In this document: positions 7,802 to 16,681 of the stretch, piece after piece
How positions within the stretch are numbered: position 1 is the first letter of the stretch
How the letters are laid out: every line of letters starts with the position of its first letter
Origin: JAKAWQ01 sp035509315
GTDB taxonomy: Bacteria > Pseudomonadota > Alphaproteobacteria > Acetobacterales > Acetobacteraceae
Length of the DNA: 64,000 nt
NCBI GenBank assembly: GCA_035509315.1
Contig: DATJLS010000054.1
Span: forward strand, 62,001-126,000
Direction: 5' to 3'
Notes under the pieces: model-generated
What the model was told of the DNA's origin: nothing
Seen by the model: the letters and a program-made list of their open reading frames with translations, nothing else
Database searches by the model: none
Position numbers and translations under genes: made by a program

Positions 7802-8925
7802 ATGTCGAGACGAGCCAGCGGGAGATCGGCATCGCGACGGGCGGAAATCGTTCACGTCGCAGGCCGGCGCGATCAAAGAGGGGGTTGGTTGCGGTTGCGA
7901 TCGGCGGCGTTCTGCTGCTTGCCTCGGCGGGCTATGGATATCACTGGTGGAGAGTAGACCGGTTCATCGAGACGACGGACGATGCCTATGTCGGCGGCGA
8001 TGTGACGCCGATCGCGCCGCGCGTCTCGGGGTTCGTGGCGCAGATCCTGGTCGCGGACAATCAATTCGTGCGCGCGGGCAGGGCGCTCATCCGCCTCGAT
8101 CCGCGCGATTTCGCGGCCGCGCTTGCGCGTGCCCGGGCGGTGGTGCGGTCGCGCGTGGCGGCGCTCGCCGAGCTCGGGGCACGGAGGACGTTGCAGAGTG
8201 CGATGATTCGCCGTGCCGCGGCGGAACTCGCGGCGTGTGAGGCGGAGGCGCAGTTCGCCGCGCAGGATGAGGCGCGCTATCGCCTGCTTGCGGGACGCGA
8301 TGCCGCCTCGCGTCAGGATGCCGAGCGGGCGGAGGCGGCGCGGCGCTCGGCCACGGCTTCGGTGACCGCGGCGCAGGAGGCTCTCGTCGCCGCGCGCGAG
8401 CAGCTCGTTGTGCTGGAGGCGGAGACGGTCTCGGCGCAAGCGGAGATCGCGGCTGCCGAGGCCGGGCTTCGTCAGGCGCGGCTCGATCTCGGCTACACCA
8501 CGATCAGCGCGCCGATCGACGGCTATGTCGGTGATCGTTATGCGCAGGTGGGCTCTTATGTCTCGGCCGGCACCGATCTTCTTTCGATCGTGCCGGCGCG
8601 CGGTCTCTGGGTGGATGCCAATTTCAAGGAGGACTCGCTCGCGCACATGAGGCCGGGCGATGCAGCGACGATCGTCGCCGATATCCTGCCTGGCCGGACC
8701 TTTCATGGTCACGTGCTGAGCCTGGCCCCGGCGACGGGAGCGGTCTTCAGCGTGATCCCGCCGCAGAACGCGACCGGCAATTTCACGAAGATCGTCCAAC
8801 GCGTGCCGGTGCGGATCGCGCTCGACGGGCAGGATTCCGTGCTCGGGCTGCTGCGGCCGGGTCTTTCGACGACGGTGAATGTCATCACCCGCGCCCAAAG
8901 TGAGACCATGAGTGTCGCTCCGTGA
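7798..8925 (+). CDS. EmrA/HlyD-type membrane fusion protein
   Basis: A 375-residue periplasmic adaptor anchored by one N-terminal helix (about 30-50, VAVAIGGVLLLASAGYGYHW). Then come the ETTDDAYVGGDVTPIAPRVSG biotinyl-lipoyl-like segment, a long Ala/Glu-rich alpha-helical hairpin (about 115-240), the second lipoyl half (LDLGYTTISAPIDGYVGDR) and a beta-barrel. This is the EmrA layout of tripartite drug efflux. Its ATG overlaps the stop of the HxlR gene, and its own stop overlaps the GTG of the MFS gene, so the three are translationally coupled. Some outer-membrane channel outside the window would complete the pump. Confidence 0.9.
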   Translation: MNVETSQREIGIATGGNRSRRRPARSKRGLVAVAIGGVLLLASAGYGYHWWRVDRFIETTDDAYVGGDVTPIAPRVSGFVAQILVADNQFVRAGRALIRLDPRDFAAALARARAVVRSRVAALAELGARRTLQSAMIRRAAAELAACEAEAQFAAQDEARYRLLAGRDAASRQDAERAEAARRSATASVTAAQEALVAAREQLVVLEAETVSAQAEIAAAEAGLRQARLDLGYTTISAPIDGYVGDRYAQVGSYVSAGTDLLSIVPARGLWVDANFKEDSLAHMRPGDAATIVADILPGRTFHGHVLSLAPATGAVFSVIPPQNATGNFTKIVQRVPVRIALDGQDSVLGLLRPGLSTTVNVITRAQSETMSVAP

Positions 8926-10484
8926 GCGAAGAGTCCGGGCAACTCAGCGCCGCGCATGTCCTGCCTTTTGCGGTGATGTGCGTCGGCATGTTCGTCGCCT
9001 TGCTCGATATCCAGATCGTCGCTTCCTCATTGCAGGATATCGGCGGCGGGCTTTCGGCCGCGCAGGACCAGATCAGCAGGGTGCAGACGGCCTATCTGAT
9101 CGCCGAGATCATCGTCATTCCGCTTTCGGGCTGGCTCACCCGCGCCTTCTCGACGCGCTGGCTCTTCGCTGTCTCCGCGCTCGGCTTCACGTTCGCCTCC
9201 ATGCTTTGCGGGCTCGCCTGGAACATCGGCAGCATGATCCTCTTTCGTGCCCTGCAAGGGTTGCTCGGCGCCTCGATGATCCCGACCGTGTTCACGTCTT
9301 CCTTTCATTATTTCACCGGCGCGCGGCGGATCTATGCGGCGGCGGTGATCGGCACCATCGCCTCGATCGCGCCGACGCTCGGCCCCGTGATCGGCGGCTG
9401 GATCACCGATGCGCTGAACTGGCACTGGCTTTTCTACATCAATGTCGTGCCGGGGTTGGCTGTCGCCTTGCTGGTGGCGTCGCTTGTCGATATCGATGCG
9501 CCCGATCTTTCACTCCTGCGCGGCGCGGATTATCCCGGCATCGTCCTGATGGCGATCGGGCTCGGCACGCTCGAATATGTGCTGGAGGAAGGCGCCCGCT
9601 GGAACTGGCTGAGCAACGAGACGATCCGCAGCTGCGCCGCGATCTCGGCGATTGCCGGATCTCTCTTCGTCATCCGCAGCCTGACCTATCGCAACCCGGT
9701 GGTCGATCTTCGCGCGTTCGGCAACCGCAACTTTACCATTGGCTGCGTTCTTTCGTTCGTGACCGGCATTGGCATCTTCTCGACGATCTATCTCACGCCG
9801 CTCTTTCTCGGCTATGTGCGTGGTTTCTCCGCCTGGCAGACCGGACTTGCCGTCTTCTCGACCGGAATCGCCTCGATCATCGGCGTGCCCATCTATGTCA
9901 CGCTTGGGAAAAGGATCGATCTGCGCTGGCTGATGATGTTCGGCCTTGCCTGTTTCGGTCTCGCGATGTGGAGCTTCGGTTTCATCACCCATGACTGGGG
10001 CGGCGCGCAGCTTCTCTGGCCGCAGGTGCTGCGCGGCTTTCCGCAGGTGTTCGCGGTCGCGCCGAGCGTGACGCTGGGTCTTGGCGCCCTGCCGCCGGCG
10101 CGGCTAAAATATGCGAGCGGCCTCTTCAACATGATGCGGAATCTGGGCGGCGCGGTCGGCATCGCGGCGAGCGGCGCGATATTGAACGACCGGACCAATC
10201 TTCATTTCCTCGATATCGCCTCGAACCTGACGCCGGCGAACGCGGCGATGAACAGGCTGATGCAAGAACTCTCCACGCGGCTTTCCCTCGTGCTGGGTTC
10301 GGCGCGGGCGGGCCGGCTTGCGGCACTCAATATGCTGCACGGGCTTGCGTACCGGGAAGCGCAGACAATGGCCTATGCCGACGCCTTTCGCGCCATCATG
10401 CTCGCTTTCCTGATCGCCACGCCCTTGGTGCTTTTGCTGCGCAAGGTGGCGGCGCCGAAGACACCGACGGCAGGGGCGCATTGA
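8922..10484 (+). CDS. DHA2-family MFS drug efflux transporter (EmrB-like)
   Basis: A 520-residue inner-membrane antiporter with about fourteen transmembrane helices, the DHA2 size. The first helix carries the typical LLDIQIV segment, followed by QDQISRVQTAYLIAEIIVIP and the GWLTRAFSTRWLF motif A-like loop. LQGLLGASMIPTVFTSS and GPVIGGWITD match motifs B and C of drug:proton antiporters. It partners the adaptor encoded just upstream and should export hydrophobic or acidic toxic compounds; actual substrates are unknown. It starts with GTG inside a 4-bp overlap, so translation depends on the upstream gene. Confidence 0.9.
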   Translation: MSEESGQLSAAHVLPFAVMCVGMFVALLDIQIVASSLQDIGGGLSAAQDQISRVQTAYLIAEIIVIPLSGWLTRAFSTRWLFAVSALGFTFASMLCGLAWNIGSMILFRALQGLLGASMIPTVFTSSFHYFTGARRIYAAAVIGTIASIAPTLGPVIGGWITDALNWHWLFYINVVPGLAVALLVASLVDIDAPDLSLLRGADYPGIVLMAIGLGTLEYVLEEGARWNWLSNETIRSCAAISAIAGSLFVIRSLTYRNPVVDLRAFGNRNFTIGCVLSFVTGIGIFSTIYLTPLFLGYVRGFSAWQTGLAVFSTGIASIIGVPIYVTLGKRIDLRWLMMFGLACFGLAMWSFGFITHDWGGAQLLWPQVLRGFPQVFAVAPSVTLGLGALPPARLKYASGLFNMMRNLGGAVGIAASGAILNDRTNLHFLDIASNLTPANAAMNRLMQELSTRLSLVLGSARAGRLAALNMLHGLAYREAQTMAYADAFRAIMLAFLIATPLVLLLRKVAAPKTPTAGAH

Positions 10485-10505
10485 GTGAGATTGTAGGAGA
10501 TTGTC

Positions 10506-11693
10506 ATGTCCGAGCCCGATCCTGTCGTCATTGCCGCAGCCCTTCGTACGCCGCTCGGGCGATTTCAGGGCGAGCTTGCGGGACTTTCTGCCCATGCGCT
10601 TGGCGCGCACGTGATCCGGGAGGCGGCCGGGCGTGCGGGACTCGCGTCCGAACGGGTTGAGGAAGTCATCATGGGCTGCGTGCTGCCAGCAGGACAAGGC
10701 CAGGCCCCGGCGCGCCAGGCGGCGCGGGCGGCCGGCTTGCCGGATGGAACCGGGGCGACGACGATCAACAAAGTGTGCGGTTCGGGCATGAAGGCCGTGA
10801 TGCTGGCCCGCGACATCCTTACCGCCGGCTCGGCGGACATCATCGTGGCGGGCGGCATGGAGTCGATGACGAATGCGCCCTATCTGCTCGCGAAGGCGCG
10901 CGGCGGATATCGCGTGGGCCATGATCGCCTGTTCGACCACATGATGCTGGACGGGCTCGAGGATGCGTACGAGCCGGGCCGGCCGATGGGGGATTTCGGC
11001 GAGGCGGCGGCGGAGGCTTATCAGTTCTCGCGCGCGGACCAGGACGCATACGCGATCGAGACGCTGACCCGGGCGCGGAAGGCGCTGGCGGAGGGTGCCT
11101 TCGCCGAGGAAATCGTGCCGGTCGAGGTGCCGGCGAAGGGGGGTGCCGCGCGGGTCGCGCAGGACGAGCATCCGCGAAAGGTTTCACCCGAGAAGATTCC
11201 CACCCTGAAGCCGGCCTTTCGTCCCGATGGCACGATCACGGCGGCAAGTGCCTCGGCCAATGCGGATGGCGCTGCGGTGCTGCTGCTCACGCGGCGCGCG
11301 GTCGCCGAGCGCCAGGGGCTGCCGGTGCTTGCGGTGATCCGCGGACAGGCGACGCATTCGCAGGAGCCGGCCTGGTACACCACCGCGCCCATCCCGGCGA
11401 TCCGCAAGCTGATGGCGAAGCTGGGATGGCGGGTCGAGGATGTCGATCTCTTCGAGATCAACGAGGCTTTTGCCGTGGTGCCGATGGCGGCGGCGCGCGA
11501 TCTGAATATTCCTCGCGAGAAGCTCAATATTCATGGCGGGGCCTGCGCGCTCGGCCATCCCATCGGGGCGAGCGGCGCGCGGATCATCGTCACGCTGCTG
11601 CATGCGCTGCGCCGCACGGGCGGGACGCGCGGCATCGCCGCGCTCTGCATCGGCGGTGGTGAGGCGACCGCCATCGCGATCGAGCGTGCCTGA
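10506..11693 (+). CDS. Acetyl-CoA C-acyltransferase (thiolase)
   Basis: A 395-residue type II thiolase of the biosynthetic/degradative acetoacetyl-CoA class. The nucleophile is Cys91 in TTINKVCGSGMK. The second half has NEAFA, His351 in GHPIGASGA, and the proton-donating Cys381 in CIGGG. It joins two acetyl-CoA to acetoacetyl-CoA or runs the reverse thiolysis. Length equals that of PhaA/AtoB. There is no beta-ketoacyl reductase or PHA synthase beside it, so the pathway is open. It begins 21 bp after the efflux gene with its own ribosome binding site, and a DUF302 gene follows. Confidence 0.92.
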   Translation: MSEPDPVVIAAALRTPLGRFQGELAGLSAHALGAHVIREAAGRAGLASERVEEVIMGCVLPAGQGQAPARQAARAAGLPDGTGATTINKVCGSGMKAVMLARDILTAGSADIIVAGGMESMTNAPYLLAKARGGYRVGHDRLFDHMMLDGLEDAYEPGRPMGDFGEAAAEAYQFSRADQDAYAIETLTRARKALAEGAFAEEIVPVEVPAKGGAARVAQDEHPRKVSPEKIPTLKPAFRPDGTITAASASANADGAAVLLLTRRAVAERQGLPVLAVIRGQATHSQEPAWYTTAPIPAIRKLMAKLGWRVEDVDLFEINEAFAVVPMAAARDLNIPREKLNIHGGACALGHPIGASGARIIVTLLHALRRTGGTRGIAALCIGGGEATAIAIERA

Positions 11694-11729
11694 GGGACGT
11701 TCCATGCCGGGTGAGCGAGGAGGGAGATC

Positions 11730-12221
11730 GTGCGTGAGGTTGCTGTGACCTGTCATGAGATTGCTGTCGAGCATATCAGGATTGACTCATCAAAATCCTT
11801 CGAGGACACCAAGGCAGCGCTGGAGAGGAATGTTCCGAATGTGAATCCGGAATTCGTCGAGCTGGCGCGTAAAGGCGAGACCGCGCGGTTGCGCGAGGTG
11901 TTGGAGCACGGTCCGGAGCTGGCGATCTTCCTCGTGCGCGACCATGCCGCCCTGCTCCAGATCGCCGACCAGAAGCGCAAAGCGGTGCAGTACGAGATCG
12001 GCAATCCGCTTACCGCGTCGCAAATGACCCGGCACCATCTTCCGGCCGCGCTTTATGCGCCGCTGCGCGTTGTTCTTTACGAGAGAGACGAGGGAGGTTC
12101 GACGTTCGAATATGACAAGCCCTCGTCTTTTTTCGGGCAGTTCGGCGATGAACGCGTGACTGCGGTTGGCCGCGCGCTCGACAAGAAGCTTGAGCGCGTG
12201 CTTCGCCATGCTGTCGCCTGA
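11730..12221 (+). CDS. DUF302 domain protein
   Basis: A 163-residue cytosolic protein with a DUF302-type alpha/beta domain. It opens with the family's early strand-helix (HIRIDSSKSFEDTKAALE) and ends with an ERDEGGSTFEYDKPSS core in which the Y-D-x-P-S is characteristic. DUF302 proteins are small folds of unknown function, sometimes found with sulfur or redox genes. GTG at 11730 is chosen because a GAGGAGGGA site precedes it; a second GTG five codons on is possible. The CGFS glutaredoxin gene follows 33 bp later. Confidence 0.7.
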   Translation: MREVAVTCHEIAVEHIRIDSSKSFEDTKAALERNVPNVNPEFVELARKGETARLREVLEHGPELAIFLVRDHAALLQIADQKRKAVQYEIGNPLTASQMTRHHLPAALYAPLRVVLYERDEGGSTFEYDKPSSFFGQFGDERVTAVGRALDKKLERVLRHAVA

Positions 12222-12254
12222 CATGCAACATTCTTGACAAAAGGAGATTTGCCG

Positions 12255-12623
12255 ATGGCCGATATTGCAACCAAGGGGGATCGTGGCGACATCGCGACGG
12301 GGATCGCGCAGATGATCGCTTCCCATCCCGTCGTTCTTTTCATGAAGGGCACACCCGCTCTGCCGCAATGCGGCTTCTCGGCGCTTGTCGTCGCAGTGCT
12401 TCGCCACCATGGCATTGCGGTCCATGGGGTCAATGTCCTTGCCAATCCGGCCATCCGCCAGGGTATCAAGGCGTATTCGAACTGGCCGACCATTCCGCAG
12501 CTCTATGTCGCGGGCGAGTTTGTCGGCGGGGCGGATATCGTGCGGGAGATGCACGAGAGCGGCGAGCTCGAGGAACTGTTCGAGCGAAACGGTCTCCGCC
12601 CTGATCCGGAGGCGATTTCGTGA
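12255..12623 (+). CDS. Monothiol CGFS glutaredoxin
   Basis: A 122-residue Grx4/GrxD-type glutaredoxin. The active site is CGFS at Cys39, after the conserved FMKGTP with its glutathione-contacting Lys. WPTIPQLYVAGEFVGGADIV contains the cis-Pro and the glycine pair that complete the glutathione site. Such proteins hold a bridging [2Fe-2S] cluster as a dimer and pass it to apoproteins or BolA. The start at 12255 follows AAGGAG at 12241-12246. The stop overlaps the next SDR gene by 4 bp. Confidence 0.92.
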   Translation: MADIATKGDRGDIATGIAQMIASHPVVLFMKGTPALPQCGFSALVVAVLRHHGIAVHGVNVLANPAIRQGIKAYSNWPTIPQLYVAGEFVGGADIVREMHESGELEELFERNGLRPDPEAIS

Positions 12624-13360
12624 GCAGGAAGACGGCTCTCGTCATCGGCGTCGGGGCGGAAGCGGGCCTCGGCGCGGCGCTCTGCCGGCGCTTTGCAAAG
12701 GAGGGCTATCACGTCCTCGTCTCCGGCCGGACCGCTGGCAAGATCAACACGGTCGCGAGCCGGATCGTCGCTTCCGGCGGCAGTGCCGAGGCGGTCGTCA
12801 CTGACGCCACGCGCGAGGAGGATGTGATCCGCTTGTTCGATCGCGCGATGGCGCCCGGGGCGGGTCGCGAGCCTGCGGAACTCGTCGTCTATAATGCTGG
12901 GAACAATCAGAGGATCGATTTTCGCGAGGTGTCCGCGAAGCTTTTCGAGGATTTCTGGCGCGTGGGCTGCTTCGGCGGGTTCCTTGCCGGGCGGGAGGCG
13001 TCGCGGCGGCTCGTTCCGCTCGGGCGTGGAACGGTGATCTTTACCGGCGCCTCGGCGAGCCTGCGCGGCAAGCCGGGGTTCGCGCAGTTCGCAGCGGCCA
13101 AGGCCGGGCTGCGCATGATCGCGGAGAGCATGGCGCGCGAATATGGGCCGGCGGGAATTCATGTCGCGCATGTCGTGATCGATGGCGGCATCGATGGCGA
13201 GCGGCTGCGCACGCGCCGGCCCGAGGCGGCGAAGGAACGCGGAGAGGATGGGCTGCTCGGGATCGACGCGATCGCCGAGAGTTACTGGCAGATTCATCGG
13301 CAGACGCGGTCCGCATGGTCCTTCGAGATCGATCTCAGGCCGTTCAAAGAGCCGTTCTGA
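12620..13360 (+). CDS. SDR-fold protein with Phe in place of the catalytic Tyr
   Basis: A 246-residue short-chain dehydrogenase/reductase fold. The cofactor loop is GVGAEAGLG (10-18) and the N-A-G motif is YNAGNN (91-96). Ser145 sits in TGASAS where the catalytic Ser belongs, but the Y-x-x-x-K motif reads F157-A-A-A-K161, so the hydroxyl that normally donates the proton is missing. Classical reductase chemistry is therefore doubtful; NAD(P) binding alone or a different mechanism are alternatives. It overlaps the glutaredoxin stop by 4 bp. A close relative with the same change lies at 63018-63719. Confidence 0.8.
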   Translation: MSRKTALVIGVGAEAGLGAALCRRFAKEGYHVLVSGRTAGKINTVASRIVASGGSAEAVVTDATREEDVIRLFDRAMAPGAGREPAELVVYNAGNNQRIDFREVSAKLFEDFWRVGCFGGFLAGREASRRLVPLGRGTVIFTGASASLRGKPGFAQFAAAKAGLRMIAESMAREYGPAGIHVAHVVIDGGIDGERLRTRRPEAAKERGEDGLLGIDAIAESYWQIHRQTRSAWSFEIDLRPFKEPF

Positions 13361-13443
13361 CGCATGCCGAACGATCCCGCTTGCGGAAGTCTCCGGTTAC
13401 GCTACCAGGGCCGGCGCTGCTGATCGCGGGAATGGAGAGAGCA

Positions 13444-14367
13444 ATGCGACTTTTGGTGGTGGGTGCCGGGGCGACCGGCGGGTATTTCGGCGGCCGCCTC
13501 TTGCAGGCGGGCCGCGACGTGACATTCCTGGTGCGCCCGCGCCGGGCGGAGCAGCTGCGTGAATCGGGCCTGCAGATCGTGAGCCCCTATGGCGATGCCA
13601 CCCTCAAGCCGAAGCTTGTGACGGCGGGCGAGATCGCCGGTCCCTATGACGCTGCCCTGGTGACGGTGAAGGCCTTTGCGCTCGAACCGGCACTGGCCGA
13701 TTTCGCGCCTGCCGTGGGGCCGGAGACGATGATCCTGCCCGTTCTCAACGGGATGAGGCATGTCGATGTCCTGACGGCGCGGTTCGGCGCGCGGGCGCTG
13801 GTCGGCTGCGTGTGCAAGGTCGCGACGACGCTCGACGAGGCCGGCCGGATCATCCAGCTCGCGAAGTTCCAGGAGCTTGCATATGGCGAAATGAACGGTG
13901 CCGCCTCGCCGCGCACCGAGTCGCTCGACCATTTCATGCGGGGCGCCGGATTCGATGCGCGGCTGACGCCGACGGTCCTGCGGGAGATGTGGGAGAAATG
14001 GGTGCTGCTTGCCGCGATGGGCGGCGCCACCTGCCTGATGCGCGGCAATGTTGGGCAGATCGAGGCGGCGCCGGGCGGCACTTCATTCGTCACGGCCCTC
14101 ATCGATGAGGTGGTTTCGGTGGTCGAAGCGGTCGGGGAGAAGCCGAGCGCGGATCATCTTGCCATCGTTGGCGCGATGATGACGGCGAAGGGCTCGGGCC
14201 AGGCAAGCTCGATGTATCGGGATCTCCAGCAGGGCAATCCGATCGAGGGCGATCATATCGTGGGCGATCTTCTGGCCCGCGGTCAGCGCGCGGGGATCGC
14301 GACCCCTCTGCTCGCCGCCGCCTATGCGAATCTCGCGATCTATCAGCGGCGCATTTCCGCCTCCTGA
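13444..14367 (+). CDS. Ketopantoate-reductase-family oxidoreductase
   Basis: A 307-residue ApbA/PanE-family enzyme. The Rossmann loop VGAGATGGYFGGRL occupies about residues 6-19, and a catalytic-type Lys lies in VTVKAFAL. The C-terminal helical domain contains EKWVLLAAMGG and SSMYRDLQQGNPIEGDHIVG, with the Ser-Ser, Asp and Glu typical of ketopantoate reductase. The family uses NADPH to reduce ketopantoate or related 2-keto acids; several paralogues per genome are common, so a vitamin B5 role is not proven. The start at 13444 is chosen over an open upstream extension because the Rossmann strand begins there and GAGAGAG precedes it. Confidence 0.85.
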   Translation: MRLLVVGAGATGGYFGGRLLQAGRDVTFLVRPRRAEQLRESGLQIVSPYGDATLKPKLVTAGEIAGPYDAALVTVKAFALEPALADFAPAVGPETMILPVLNGMRHVDVLTARFGARALVGCVCKVATTLDEAGRIIQLAKFQELAYGEMNGAASPRTESLDHFMRGAGFDARLTPTVLREMWEKWVLLAAMGGATCLMRGNVGQIEAAPGGTSFVTALIDEVVSVVEAVGEKPSADHLAIVGAMMTAKGSGQASSMYRDLQQGNPIEGDHIVGDLLARGQRAGIATPLLAAAYANLAIYQRRISAS

Positions 14368-14457
14368 AGCCAGCTGCTGACTTTCTTGGAAACTCTGGAC
14401 AATGCCCCGTTGCGCCCCTTCTGATGGAGCGGAGCCATCGGATGGCGGGGCGAGCTT

Positions 14458-16677
14458 ATGGCGGCACGGCGGATCGGCGGGCTTGGCGAGCGGGCCAGCG
14501 GGATGGCGGTCGCGCTCAGGCTCCTTGCCCGCGCGCTCGCGACGAAGCGGCCCGGGCGGGCCGATCGCGCGGCGCGGCTCGCCGCGCTGCCATCCCGGGC
14601 GCCGGTGGAGAGGCCGGTTGCCATCCATTGGGACGCGCACCTCATCCCTTTCATCGAGGCGGAGCGCGACGAGGATCTGGCGGTGGCGCTCGGTGTCGTG
14701 CATGCGCATCTCAGACTCGCGCAGATGGAGATGCTGCGGCTTCTCTCGCAAGGGCGCGTGGCGGAGGTGATCGGGCCGCTCGGCGTCGCGCTCGACCACG
14801 CGCTGCGGCTCATCGATTTTCCCCGCGCCGTGCCCGCCATCATCGAGGGCCTCGCGGAGGAGACGCGGCGCTGGGCCGAAGGCTTCATCACCGGGGTGAA
14901 TGCGGTGATCAGCGCGGGACCGCTGCCGGCGGAATATGCGCTGCTCGGTTTCAAGCCGGAACCCTGGACGCTCGTTGATCTCTTCGCCGCGGCGCGGCTC
15001 GCCGCGGCGGATGTGAACTGGCTCATCTATGGGCGGCTTCTTGCGACGCGGGCGTCACTGACGGAGGAGGCCTGGCGCGCGCTCTGGCCGAGCCTCGTCG
15101 CGGCTGCCCCGCCCGCAGAGGCGGAATGGGTGGCCGAGGCGGCGATGACGGGTTTCGCACGCCAGGGGAGCAATGCGGCGGTGGTGGCGGGCACGCGCAG
15201 CCGGAGCGGGGCGGGTCTGCTCGCGGCCGATCCGCATCTTTCGGTGGCACTGCCCAATGTCTGGCTGATCGCCGCCTTCCGTTCGCCGGGCTATCATGCC
15301 GCAGGGCTGATGCCGGCCGGCTTCCCGATCATCGGGATCGGGCGCAATGAGAGCATCGCCTGGGCAGGTACCAACCTGCATGCGGCAAGCAGCGATTTGT
15401 TCGATGCCTCCGATCTGCCGATCCATGAGCGGCGGACCGTGATCCGCGTGCGCGGCGGAGGTGAGCGGCGCGTGGCGCTGCGGGAATCGCCACTCGGGCC
15501 GATCGTCAGCGATGGGATGATGCTGCGCAACCCGAAGCCTGTCGCGCTCTCCTGGATCGGCCATCGCCCGAGCGATGAGATGGCGGCGATGCTCGCGGTG
15601 ATGCGGGCGGATGGGCCGGAGGCTTTTCGCGCGGCGCTTTCCCGCTTTGCGGTGCCCGGGCTCAATATGCTGCATGCGGGGCGGGACGGGCGGATCGGGC
15701 ATGTCTTCGCCGCGCGCCTACCGCTGCGGCCCCCCGAGACGCCGCCGGATCTCGTGCTTGCACCAAGGGAGGCGAAAACCTGGCAGGGGACGGTGGGCGC
15801 GGCGGAGCTGCCGCACCGCACCGACCCGGCGGAAGGGTTTCTCGTCTCGGCGAACGATGCGCCGGCAAAGACCGATGTGCTGGTCGGGCTCTTCTTCTCG
15901 GCCAATGACCGCGCGCGGCGCATGCGCCGCCTGCTCGGCGGAAACGGGCGGATCGGCCTCTCGGAGCTGGAAGCGCTTCAGCACGACGTGGTGGCGGAGG
16001 GCGCGCCTGTCGTGCGGGATCTCCTGCTCGCCCGGATCGGGCCGCGCCATGCGCGCCTTCCTGCGGTGCGGGCGCTTGCCGCGTGGCGGGGAGAGTATGA
16101 GCGGGAGTCCAAGGGCGCGCTCGTTTTCGAGGTGATGCTTGCTTCCCTCGGCGCGGCGCTCGAGAAGCGCGGCCGGCTCAAGGGCGCCGGCGCGGTCTGG
16201 CAGGCGCGGGCGCTGCTCGCTGCTGAGATTGCGGCGACACCGCGGGCGAATCTCGAGCCGCTCCTCACCGCGGGCTTGCGGAGAGCGGGGCGCGCGCTTC
16301 GGCGCTATCGGAATTGGGGGGGTGCGCATCGGATGCGGCTTGCCCATCAGCTCGCCCGCGTGCCGGTGCTCGGACGGCGCTTCGCCTACGAGGAATGGGC
16401 GGCGCCCGGCGGCAAGGAGACGCTCAACAAGACCGCGCACCCGCCCGTGCGTGGCCGGCACGCCGTGAGCTACGGCGCTTCGGCACGCTTCCTCACCGAT
16501 ATGGGCGAGCCGGATGCCAACCAGGTGGTGTTGCTCGGCGGGCAGGATGGATGGCTCGGGAGCGAAAATTTTCTCGACCAGGTGCCCCTCTGGCGTGAGG
16601 GGCGCATGCTTGCCCTGCCGCTCAGCCCGGAGCTGGCACGCTTCTGGCCACATCACACGGTGCTGAAACCGGGGTAA
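14458..16677 (+). CDS. Penicillin acylase family Ntn hydrolase
   Basis: A 739-residue member of the penicillin G acylase / acyl-homoserine-lactone acylase / aculeacin acylase family. The alpha-part motif DAHLIPFIEAERDEDL (about 59-74) and the following helix match the family. Ser238 in RQGSNAAVVAG is the predicted N-terminal nucleophile of the beta-chain after self-cleavage, and AADPHLSVALPNVWL follows as expected. The N-terminus has no clear signal peptide, unlike most periplasmic members. A start at 14506 is possible, because the first 16 codons overlap a 30-bp sequence repeated in the cydA leader. It should hydrolyse an amide between an acyl chain and an amine. A GH3 synthetase gene follows 4 bp later. 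Confidence 0.85.
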   Translation: MAARRIGGLGERASGMAVALRLLARALATKRPGRADRAARLAALPSRAPVERPVAIHWDAHLIPFIEAERDEDLAVALGVVHAHLRLAQMEMLRLLSQGRVAEVIGPLGVALDHALRLIDFPRAVPAIIEGLAEETRRWAEGFITGVNAVISAGPLPAEYALLGFKPEPWTLVDLFAAARLAAADVNWLIYGRLLATRASLTEEAWRALWPSLVAAAPPAEAEWVAEAAMTGFARQGSNAAVVAGTRSRSGAGLLAADPHLSVALPNVWLIAAFRSPGYHAAGLMPAGFPIIGIGRNESIAWAGTNLHAASSDLFDASDLPIHERRTVIRVRGGGERRVALRESPLGPIVSDGMMLRNPKPVALSWIGHRPSDEMAAMLAVMRADGPEAFRAALSRFAVPGLNMLHAGRDGRIGHVFAARLPLRPPETPPDLVLAPREAKTWQGTVGAAELPHRTDPAEGFLVSANDAPAKTDVLVGLFFSANDRARRMRRLLGGNGRIGLSELEALQHDVVAEGAPVVRDLLLARIGPRHARLPAVRALAAWRGEYERESKGALVFEVMLASLGAALEKRGRLKGAGAVWQARALLAAEIAATPRANLEPLLTAGLRRAGRALRRYRNWGGAHRMRLAHQLARVPVLGRRFAYEEWAAPGGKETLNKTAHPPVRGRHAVSYGASARFLTDMGEPDANQVVLLGGQDGWLGSENFLDQVPLWREGRMLALPLSPELARFWPHHTVLKPG

Positions 16678-16681
16678 TCCC